64,000 nucleotides of DNA from NCBI RefSeq assembly GCF_042682565.1, contig NZ_JBHUIC010000003.1; one strand, given 5' to 3'. The notes beneath the pieces were generated by a model. The model worked only from the letters and a program-made list of their open reading frames with translations, was not told the origin of the DNA and made no database searches. The DNA comes from Pistricoccus aurantiacus. GTDB lineage: Bacteria; Pseudomonadota; Gammaproteobacteria; Pseudomonadales; Halomonadaceae. Of the stretch, positions 55,623 to 64,000 are shown one piece after another. Position 1 is the stretch's first letter; the number at the start of each line of letters is the position of its first letter. Both the position numbers and the translations under genes were made by a program.

Positions 55623-56249
55623 CTAGCGGAAAGAGGGCGGAGTCGGAGAGGAAAAATGGCAAAAGGCGTCATCTTTCAGCCATCCCTCCAGGTAGTCATA
55701 GGCCAAGCGTTGCGCACGCTCCACATCGAAGGCTTCTACGGCCAAGGCGCCGCGCAGCCAAAGACCGTCGATCAACGCCGCAAGACCATGGGCGGCATCC
55801 CGAGCTTCCTGCTTGGGTAGATAACGACGGAACTGGAAGCACAGGTTGGAGTAGAGCCGTCGATCATTGACGCGCTGCAGGCGCTGCAGGTTCTGGCGGT
55901 GCATGCTCGACGCCCAGAAATCCAGCCAGGTTTTCATGACCGACTGGCTGATCTGATCGCGATCGAAGTTGCCATCGATGATGGCGCGAATCTGAGCCTG
56001 GGGCGAAGACTCGGCCTCGGCGCGGCGCTTGGCCACGCCGTTACCGAGATCGGCGAGGACTTGGCGCATGGTGGCTTCCAGCAGTCCTTCCTTGCCGCCG
56101 AAATAGTGGCTGATGATGCCGGTGGACACATTGGCGCTCTTCGCGATGCGCGCGATGGTGGCATTCGCCAACCCTGCCTCGTCGATTGCCTGGATGGTCG
56201 CTTTGACCAGCTGATGACGGCGGATGGGCTCCATTCCAAGCTTAGGCAT
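55623..56249 (-). CDS. betI: Choline-responsive TetR-family repressor
   Basis: The 208-residue TetR-type regulator begins PKLGMEPIRRHQLVKATIQAIDE, as BetI does, and has the helix-turn-helix IARIAKSANVSTGIISHYFGGKEGLL. The C-terminal ligand domain includes WLDFWASSMH, which matches the BetI choline pocket region. It represses betIBA and betT without choline. The matching palindrome lies about 94 bases upstream of its start. Confidence 0.93.
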   Translation of the reverse strand: MPKLGMEPIRRHQLVKATIQAIDEAGLANATIARIAKSANVSTGIISHYFGGKEGLLEATMRQVLADLGNGVAKRRAEAESSPQAQIRAIIDGNFDRDQISQSVMKTWLDFWASSMHRQNLQRLQRVNDRRLYSNLCFQFRRYLPKQEARDAAHGLAALIDGLWLRGALAVEAFDVERAQRLAYDYLEGWLKDDAFCHFSSPTPPSFR

Positions 56250-56342
56250 GGGCTAAGCTCCTCAATCTACGAGCCAAGCGCTTGGCGTATCAGCCGCGTT
56301 TGGCACTTGTCTGCACAGTGCCCCATAGTATGAAATAACTTT

Positions 56343-56356
56343 ATTGAACGTTCAAT
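56343..56356. promoter_or_regulatory. BetI-type operator upstream of betI
   Basis: ATTGAACGTTCAAT is a perfect 14-base palindrome within TTTATTGAACGTTCAATCAATAAA. It precedes the minus-strand betIBA operon. The near-copy ahead of betT supports its role as the BetI binding site. Confidence 0.8.
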
Positions 56357-56464
56357 CAATAAAAGGCAGACATGAAAAACCGCTTGATGGATGGCGCAGG
56401 AATGGAAGCGCCAGGCTTTGTAAACGATACAAAAAGTATTGGAATAGTAAGGGCTGAAGCAGCA

Positions 56465-56806
56465 CTACCGAGTCTGAAAGGTGATCCGGGTGCCGTGCTC
56501 CAGGTTGGGAGTGATGGCTTGGGTAGTGGGAAGCCCCACCATCTCGTCATAGACATCCGCCCAGGTCAGCACGCCTTCGGTGATGCCCAGCGGCAGCAGG
56601 GCACGACTGATCCATTGAGTGCCGGTGAAGAGACGAGTTTCGCCGTTGTCCTTTACCAACTGGCCAAGCCGACCTCGGTGGTGCAAACGCACGATGTAAT
56701 AGCCCATATCCAGGGAATGGACCTCGATGGTCAGCTCCGCATCGTTCCAGCGCGGTAGCTCTCCGAGAGTGACGCGCTCTGGTAATGGTTGAGGTTCGAC
56801 ATTCAT
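56465..56806 (-). CDS. DUF6482-type protein at the end of the purine operon
   Basis: The 113-residue protein starts in a 4-base ATGA overlap with guaD, so it is translated from the same mRNA. The pattern ELTIEVHSLDMGYYIVRLHHRGRLGQLVKDNGETRLFTG resembles the small DUF6482 proteins of Pseudomonas and Halomonas, which have no known function. No signal peptide or membrane segment is present. Its coupling to guanine deaminase is notable, but a role in purine breakdown is inference only. Confidence 0.7.
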   Translation of the reverse strand: MNVEPQPLPERVTLGELPRWNDAELTIEVHSLDMGYYIVRLHHRGRLGQLVKDNGETRLFTGTQWISRALLPLGITEGVLTWADVYDEMVGLPTTQAITPNLEHGTRITFQTR

Positions 56807-58146
56807 GGGTTCTGTCCCTGATGGTCTTTAACGACGCGATGAACACAATGCCCGTTTGCCCAGGTTTCGTAAATGACGCGGTCGTCGCCGAGCATCATCA
56901 AGGCGAAGAGCGTTTCGCCCAGGGTCTGGCAGCGGGCCAGGCGTCGTTCCAGCAGCGGCGTGGCGGCGAGATCCAGCACCAGGAAATCCGCTTCCATGCC
57001 CGGGGCCAGACGGCCGATCCTGTCATCCAGGGACAGCGCCCGGGCGTTGCCCAGGGTCAGGCCGTAGAAGCCTTGCCAGGCGGTCAGGGGTTGGTCCCGC
57101 AGCTGGCCGACCTGGTAGGCGGCTTTCAGGGTGGCGAAGCCGGAAAGGTCCGTGCCGCCGCCCACGTCGCTGGCGTAGGAAATTGCCAGCTTTACCTCTC
57201 GGCTGGCCTGACGATCGAACAGGCCGCTGCCTAGAAACAGATTGGAGCTGGGACAAAAGGCGACGTTGGCGCCGCGATCCGCCAGGCGTTTGCGCATGTT
57301 CTGATCGAGATGGATGCCGTGGGCGAAGGTGCTGCGCGGCCCGACCAGGTTCGACTGCTCGTAGACCCCGAGATAGTCGCGGCTTTCCGGAAAGAGCTCC
57401 GCCACCCAGTCGACCTCGCCGGTGTTTTCCGCCAGATGAGTCTGCAGCCACAGGCTCGGATCGTTGCGCAGAACCGCCCCGGTAGCGTCCAGCTGGGCCC
57501 GGGTCGAGGTGGGGGCGAAGCGCGGGGTCAGGGTATAGCCCAGCCGGTCCTTGCCGTGCCAGTCGGCGATCAGCCGCTCGCTGTCCTTGAGCCCGCCCAA
57601 GGTATCGTCCTGAAGTTCTTCCGGGGCATTGCGATCCATGAGCACCTTGCCCGCCAGCATGCGCAGCTCTCGCCGCCGGGCGGCCTGGAAGAAGGCGTCC
57701 ACGGAATGCGGATGGCTCGAGCAGAATACCTGGGCGGTGGTGGTGCCGACCCGCAGCAGCTCGTCGAGAAAGGCTTCCGCCACCCGGTCCGCGTGTTCCC
57801 GCTGGGCGAAGCGGCATTCCTCCGGAAAGGTGTAGTCGTTGAGCCAGTCGATCAGCTGGCGCCCGTAGGAGGCGATCATCTCCAACTGGACATAGTGCAC
57901 GTGGCTGTCGATAAAGCCGGGCATGACCAGCTTGCCGCGATGGTCGATTCGAGGAATATCTTCCGGCAGCCGTGGAGCGAGGTCCTGATAGTCGCCCAGT
58001 TCGCGGATACGGCCGTTTGCCAGCCACAGGACGCCATCCTCGTGATAGCGATAACTATCTGTAGCAGGAGTATCCGCGTCCCCCGGGTCCTGGTCGAAGC
58101 TCAGCAGGGCGCCGCGCAACAGGCAGTGGGAAGAATCCAGGGTCAT
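56803..58146 (-). CDS. guaD: Guanine deaminase
   Basis: The 447-residue amidohydrolase has the zinc motif PGFIDSHVHYVQ, the GTTTAQVFCSSHP block, QTHLAENTGEVDWV, AHGIHLD and the metal Asp in SYASDVGGGTDLSGF. It converts guanine to xanthine, the substrate of the xanthine dehydrogenase encoded upstream. It starts 9 bases after the xdhC stop. The length is in line with E. coli GuaD (439). Confidence 0.93.
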   Translation of the reverse strand: MTLDSSHCLLRGALLSFDQDPGDADTPATDSYRYHEDGVLWLANGRIRELGDYQDLAPRLPEDIPRIDHRGKLVMPGFIDSHVHYVQLEMIASYGRQLIDWLNDYTFPEECRFAQREHADRVAEAFLDELLRVGTTTAQVFCSSHPHSVDAFFQAARRRELRMLAGKVLMDRNAPEELQDDTLGGLKDSERLIADWHGKDRLGYTLTPRFAPTSTRAQLDATGAVLRNDPSLWLQTHLAENTGEVDWVAELFPESRDYLGVYEQSNLVGPRSTFAHGIHLDQNMRKRLADRGANVAFCPSSNLFLGSGLFDRQASREVKLAISYASDVGGGTDLSGFATLKAAYQVGQLRDQPLTAWQGFYGLTLGNARALSLDDRIGRLAPGMEADFLVLDLAATPLLERRLARCQTLGETLFALMMLGDDRVIYETWANGHCVHRVVKDHQGQNP

Positions 58147-58155
58147 GGTTGCGTC

Positions 58156-59034
58156 TCAAGAATGGGATGAAGGGAAGACCGTTCGCAGTTGCTGCGGGGC
58201 AAGGCCGCGATAGGTGTCGTCGCCGGCCTGGTTGTCGGCGCCATCAGCCACGAGATGCACAAGCTCCGCGAGGCCGACCAAGGCGATGGCGTAGGGGGTC
58301 TTGTCGGAGGGCTTCCGGCCATCCGGCGCCGCGCCGATGGGACAGCGCACCTGGGCGAGTGCCTGCTCGCCGTGACCCGTCGCCCGCAATCGGGAGCGAA
58401 AGCTCGCCCATTTGCCTTGTGATCCGATCAGGCCAATGGAGGCGCAGTCGCCGCGCTGCAACAGGGTGTCCACCAGGGCGCGATCGAGGCCGTGATCGTG
58501 AGTCATCACCAAGGCATGGCTGTCAGGAGAAAGGCTCGCCACCGCCGTCTTGGCATCCGTCAGTTCGTGACAACTCAAGCGCGGCTGCTCCTTTGCCCAG
58601 CCGGGGAAAAACTCCTGGCGTTCGTCGAACCATTGGATTCGCCAGTTGAGCGAACCCGCTAGACGCACCAGTTCCCGGCCCACATTGCCGGCGCCGAATA
58701 CCGCCAATCGAATTGCCGCGCCGGAGAACACCTCGATCAGCACGTTGGCGAAGCCGCCGCAGCACTGGCCGCTGCGCCCGCCCAGGGCGAAGGCTTCCAG
58801 ACTGATGCCGGCCTGGTTGTCACCGAGCCGCTTTCTGGCCGCCTCGATCACCTGCCATTCGAAGTGGCCACCGCCCAGGGTGTCGAAGGTCTCGGTGGCG
58901 GTGATCACCATGCGCGAGCCCGGCTCCCGAGGGGTGGAACCGGCGCTGGTCACCTGGGTAGCCAGGGCATGAGGCAAACCCTCCTGCTGGAGCCGGTGCA
59001 GCTGGGCATGCCAGCTGTTCGCCACGGCATTCAT
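58156..59034 (-). CDS. xdhC: Xanthine dehydrogenase accessory protein
   Basis: I use the ATG at 59034, preceded by GGAGG, giving 292 residues; this start overlaps xdhB by 4 bases. The protein has SAGSTPREPGSRMVI, GGGHFEWQ and GGRSGQCCGG in the N-terminal domain and a Rossmann-like LAVFGAGNVGRELVRLA domain. XdhC binds the molybdenum cofactor, supports its sulfuration and inserts it into XdhB. Confidence 0.92.
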   Translation of the reverse strand: MNAVANSWHAQLHRLQQEGLPHALATQVTSAGSTPREPGSRMVITATETFDTLGGGHFEWQVIEAARKRLGDNQAGISLEAFALGGRSGQCCGGFANVLIEVFSGAAIRLAVFGAGNVGRELVRLAGSLNWRIQWFDERQEFFPGWAKEQPRLSCHELTDAKTAVASLSPDSHALVMTHDHGLDRALVDTLLQRGDCASIGLIGSQGKWASFRSRLRATGHGEQALAQVRCPIGAAPDGRKPSDKTPYAIALVGLAELVHLVADGADNQAGDDTYRGLAPQQLRTVFPSSHS

Positions 59035-61491
59035 GGGGTGGCCTCCTGAGTAAACCGGGCGCGCAGGGATTCGGCGCACATCAAGACCCGCTCCGGGGTG
59101 GCCGGGGTATCCAGGGCCGGGCTTTCCTTATAATCGGAGAGACTCGCCAGGGCGTCCCGCAGCGCCGACCACACGGAGATCGCCAGCATGAAGGGCGGCT
59201 CACCCACGGCTTTCGAGCGATAGATACTGGCCATGGAGTTGGGATGGCCCTCCATCAGCTTGACGTTGAACACCGGGGGCAGGTCGCCGAAGGCGGGAAT
59301 CTTGTAGGTGGAGGGGCCGGTGGTCATTAGCCGGCCCTCATCGTTCCACTTGAGCTCCTCACTGGTCAGCCAGCCCATGCCCTGAATGAAACCGCCTTCC
59401 ACCTGGCCGATATCGATGGCCGGGTTCAGGGAGTCTCCCACGTCATGAAGGATATCCACCCGCTCTACCTGGTATTCGCCGCTCAGGGTATCGACGCTGA
59501 CCTCCGAGGCCGCCGCGCCGTAAGCGTAATAATAGAAGGGCCGGCCGCTGCCGGTCTGGCGGTCGTAGTGAATCAAGGGCGTAGCGTAGAAGCCTTTCTC
59601 CGATAGGGACACCCGGCCCAGGTAGGCGGCCTGCACCAGCTCGCCCCAGGGGATACGCCGCTCGCTTTCGCCGAGGTTGGCGATCAGCTCGCCAGCTTCC
59701 AGGCGCAGGGTCTCCCGATCCAACTGGTAATGTTCCGCGGCGAAATCAAACAGCCGCTCGCGCAGTTTAGAGGCGGCGTCCCGGGCCGCCATGCCGTTGA
59801 GATCCGCGCCGCTGGAGGCGGCGGTGGGTGAGGTGTTGGGCACCTTGTCCGTGCGGGTGGCGCTGATACGCACTTGGGCCATGTCCAGCCCCAGTTCCCG
59901 GGCCGCTACCTGGCAGATCTTGGTATGCAGCCCCTGGCCCATTTCCGTGCCGCCGTGATTGATCATCACGCTGCCGTCGGTATAGACGTGCAAGAGTGCG
60001 CCGGCCTGATTGAGGTGCTGGGCGGTAAAGGAGATACCGAACTTCACCGGAGTCAGCGCCAGGCCTTTCTTGATAATCGGGCTGGTGCCATTGAAGGCCG
60101 TGATATCGCGCCGCCGCTCCCAGTAGTCGCTGCTTTGCTCCAGCTGCTCGACGATATCCTCGAGCAGTTCCAGCTGGTCTACCCGCTGGCCGTAGTGGGT
60201 GGTGTCCCGGCCTTGGCGATACAGGTTGCGCTTGCGGATGGTCAGCGGATCCTCGCCGACGCGCCGGGCGATATCGTCCATCACCGCCTCGGCGATCACC
60301 ACCCCCTGGGGGCCGCCGAAGCCGCGAAAGGCAGTATTGGAGGCGGTGTTGGTCCTGGCACGATGGCCGGTGACTCGTGCCCGGCCCAATGAGTAGGCGT
60401 TGTCCGCATGGAACATGGCACGATCCACCACCGCCTCGGAGAGATCCGGCGAATAGCCGCAGTCGCCGAACAAGATAATCTCGCCGCCCAACAGCACACC
60501 CTGGGCGTCGCAGCCCAGCCGGTAACGATTATGGAACGGATGGCGCTTGCCGGTGAGCTGCATATCCTCGGCACGGGGCAGGCGCAGCCGCGCGGCGCGG
60601 CCGGTACGTCGGGCGATCAGTGCAGCCATGCAGGCCCAGGCGGAGGCCTGGGTTTCCTTGCCGCCGAAGCCGCCGCCCATGCGGCGGGTTTCCACGGTCA
60701 CCGCATGGAAAGGAATGCCCAGCACCTCCGCCACTAGCTTCTGGGTCTCGCTGGGATGCTGGTTGGAGGTATGGACGAAGACGCCTTCGTCCTCCGTGGG
60801 AATGACCAGACAGGCCTGGCCTTCCAGATAGAAGTGCTCCTGGCCGCCAAAGAAGTATTCCGCTTCAAGCACATGGGCCGCCTCACTCAACGCCGCCTGC
60901 CAGTCGCCGCTTTGCTGCACGTGGGTAGGGCGCACGAGATCGCCGCGACCGGTGGCCGCTACCGGATCGAGGCAGGGCGCCTGCTCGTCGGTTTCGATCA
61001 CCGCCGCCTTGACCGCTCGCCGGGCTGCCTGATAGCTGGTGGCCGCCACGGCGAACAGCGCCTGGCCCAGGTAGCTGATTTCCTCTTCCACGAACAGCGG
61101 ATCGCCGGGAAACACCGGGCCGATATCCGTATGCCCGGGTACGTCCTTGATGGTGATCACGTCTACCACGCCGGGTGCGGCGCGCACCTTGTCCAGATCG
61201 AGCCGGGTCAGGCGTCCGTGGGCCACCGGTGACAAGCCCACCGCCATATGCAGGGCGTCCGCCGGGGCTTTGAGGTCGTCGATATAGGCGGCGCGGCCGG
61301 TGACGTGCTTGACCGCGCTTTCGTGGGCCTGGGCATGTTTCGAGTCGTTGGTGTTCCTGGGCTTTTCCACCTCCCGAGCCAAGGGGCCATCGCCCTTGTT
61401 ACGGTGGCGCAGCACTTCCTGGGTCCGGGCGCTTTCAGCGTCCTTGTCTTCGGGCGAGTTAGGTCGAGCGGCTTCGGGCGAGTTAAATAGC

Positions 61492-61508
<17 letters not shown>
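59031..61508 (-). CDS. xdhB: Xanthine dehydrogenase molybdopterin subunit
   Basis: The 825-residue large subunit has the cofactor-binding GGGFGGKETQ, the purine-site NTAFRGFGGPQG, and the catalytic Glu in KAVGEPPFML near the C-terminus. An unusual charged N-terminal extension of about 60 residues (rich in Arg, Lys, Asn) precedes the standard HESAVKHVTGRAAYIDD start. It oxidises hypoxanthine and xanthine to urate. It overlaps xdhA by 17 bases. Confidence 0.93.
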
Positions 61509-62946
<1,438 letters not shown>

Positions 62947-63043
62947 GGCGGTCTTCTCTTGGCATTATTATCCGTCGCTATCGTCTTTTTGACGGATTTT
63001 ACGCTTGATGACAACGGTTTAGCGCTGGGGTTCACGGCGGCCC

Positions 63044-63071
63044 TTGACCCGGTAAAAGGAATCCGTATACT
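63044..63071 (+). promoter_or_regulatory. Promoter of the tRNA-Asn pair
   Basis: TTGACC (63044-63049), a 16-base spacer, TATACT (63066-63071), then a GC-rich discriminator (ACGTCGCG). A GC-rich discriminator is usual in stringently controlled stable RNA promoters. It lies 21 bases before the first tRNA. Confidence 0.75.
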
Positions 63072-63092
63072 ACGTCGCGTGCTCGAGGTCAT

Positions 63093-63168
63093 TCCCCGAT
63101 AGCTCAGTTGGTAGAGCAAATGACTGTTAATCATTGGGTCGCAGGTTCGAGTCCTGCTCGGGGAGCCA
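63093..63168 (+). tRNA. tRNA-Asn(GTT), copy 1
   Basis: A 76-base gene with encoded CCA. Acceptor TCCCCGA pairs with TCGGGGA; the D-arm is GCTCAGTTGGTAGAGC; the anticodon GTT is at 63126-63128; the T-arm is GCAGGTTCGAGTCCTGC. The variable loop is normal. Confidence 0.97.
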
Positions 63169-63212
63169 AACACCAAGACACAGGCCAATCGGCCATCTCA
63201 CCTCTGTATTGT

Positions 63213-63288
63213 TCCCCGATAGCTCAGTTGGTAGAGCAAATGACTGTTAATCATTGGGTCGCAGGTTCGAGTCCTGCTCGGGGAGCCA
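63213..63288 (+). tRNA. tRNA-Asn(GTT), copy 2
   Basis: This is base-for-base identical to copy 1, with the anticodon at 63246-63248 and encoded CCA. It lies 44 bases after copy 1 and is presumably processed from the same transcript. The spacer shares no sequence with the leader of copy 1. Confidence 0.97.
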
Positions 63289-63399
63289 GTCTCGCACGAC
63301 AAATTACTTAGCCCTCTTTAGCCTTTGCACTCGCGCTCCATTCAATTCGTTGGATATGGTGATGCTCTCAGAGCGTCTGGAACGCGACGGTCACCTGAC

Positions 63400-63785
63400 G
63401 GCCATTGGTGGCACTGGCCGACCCATTGCTGGCTCAGGCGCAGTTCGCTGACCAGCGCTTTCACGACATTGGGGGCCGCCCCCTTCGGCGCATCGGCGGG
63501 GTTCGCCCTGTGGTTCCTGACGTTCTAGTGGGAACTGGCCCGCTGGATCAACGCGAATCTGATCGATCTGCTCTACAACTCGAAAGCGGCCAAGCTGAGC
63601 TTCGTCGCGGTGGCGCAGATGATAATTATGACAAGCTGGTGCTTATCTTCGTGGAATGGGCGACGTTTTTGATTTTGCCAGCCATTTGGGTATTCGGTGT
63701 ACAGAGAATGGAGAGTTTTTATCAGCAGAACCCTCATGCTTTCGTTGTAGCCTATATCGGTAGATTAGTCCGACGACGGTTGTAA
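63400..63785 (+). pseudogene. Decayed membrane-protein-like sequence
   Basis: Two frames together read like one broken membrane protein. The first piece is TTLGAAPFGASAGFALWFLTF-stop-WELARWINANLIDLLYN, ending near 63600. A second frame continues with YDKLVLIFVEWATFLILPAI and FGVQRM to TAA at 63785. An in-frame stop at 63526 and a frameshift near 63607 break it. I cannot name the family. It lies just 3' of the tRNA-Asn pair, a common insertion point for phages and islands. Confidence 0.35.
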
Positions 63786-63960
63786 AGCAATTCAGTCCAG
63801 GCATGCGGGCGAGCAAACCCTAGACGCTCAGGTAACCTTGGTTTCTATCCGCTTTTTGTTCCTCTACTAGAAATTTTATGGGGGTTGTAAATTTCAAATT
63901 GACCAGTTACCACAACTGTACTAACACTAAGGTTAGGTGGGACATGCGCTGGAGGGTGAG

Positions 63961-64000
63961 ATGTCGATCGAGCTCGAAGTTCGTGATGGTGACCCTTGGT
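63961..64000 (+). CDS. Start of an unidentified gene, cut by window edge
   Basis: An ATG with GGAGG 5 bases upstream opens MSIELEVRDGDPW and runs off the window. A promoter-like TTGACC (63899-63904), 17-base spacer and TAACAC precede it. Thirteen residues are too few to identify the product. Confidence 0.5.
   Translation, partial: MSIELEVRDGDPW

Noticed and set aside
56372..56758. 128-codon plus-strand frame beginning beside the BetI palindrome
   Set aside because: It lies opposite the DUF6482 gene, whose overlap with guaD makes the minus strand the coding one.

Overview
The window looks like a chromosomal segment of a GC-rich, halophilic gammaproteobacterium, most likely of the Halomonadaceae. 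This is inferred from gene content: a complete choline-to-glycine-betaine locus (betT, betI, betB, betA), an E. coli-type FadE, 3-hydroxybutyrate dehydrogenase beside a patatin, a DUF6482 protein, and overall codon style. No rRNA or species marker is present. A single ambiguous base (N) at 13739 marks a probable assembly join.

Layout. 1-1805: a truncated OafA-like acyltransferase. 2278-4065: a Tat-exported molybdenum sulfite dehydrogenase with a small c-type cytochrome. 4391-9121: a cobalamin riboswitch followed by an overlapping btuB-btuF-btuC-btuD uptake operon. 9224-10447: a CynX-like MFS permease. 10868-33556: a roughly 23-kb polysaccharide locus. 33583-39863: lipid, PHB and housekeeping genes (glycerophosphodiesterase, YiiX-like hydrolase, patatin, 3-hydroxybutyrate dehydrogenase, DsrE-like protein, quinone oxidoreductase). 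39867-44708: an RpiR regulator divergent from a crotonase / ADP-forming acyl-CoA synthetase / crotonase operon. 44807-49923: GNAT, SLC13 permease and FadE. 50095-56356: choline transport and oxidation with two matching BetI-type palindromes. 56465-62946: xdhA-xdhB-xdhC-guaD-DUF6482 purine catabolism operon on the minus strand. 63093-63288: two identical tRNA-Asn genes, then decayed sequence and the first codons of one more gene.

The polysaccharide locus is the most unusual part. WecB and WecC would make UDP-ManNAcA. A 5'-truncated second wecC follows a remnant of an IS transposase and an orphan DUF2281 antitoxin. Next come a 1016-residue FkbM methyltransferase / coiled coil / CgeB-type glycosyltransferase fusion, a 712-residue double glycosyltransferase, a probable rhamnosyltransferase-like protein, a decayed glycosyltransferase fragment, a membrane-anchored heparinase II/III-like protein, a 1022-residue protein with two tandem heparinase II/III-like units, a ParB/Srx-like protein, a membrane protein fused to a degenerate kinase-like domain, two GT4 glycosyltransferases and a WcaJ-type initiating transferase. 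No wza, wzc, wzx or wzy gene is visible. Much of 20.2-28 kb is clearly AT-rich against GC-rich flanks, which points to transfer and mosaic assembly. The second lyase unit of the double protein has lost two His residues that its two relatives keep, so it may bind rather than cleave.
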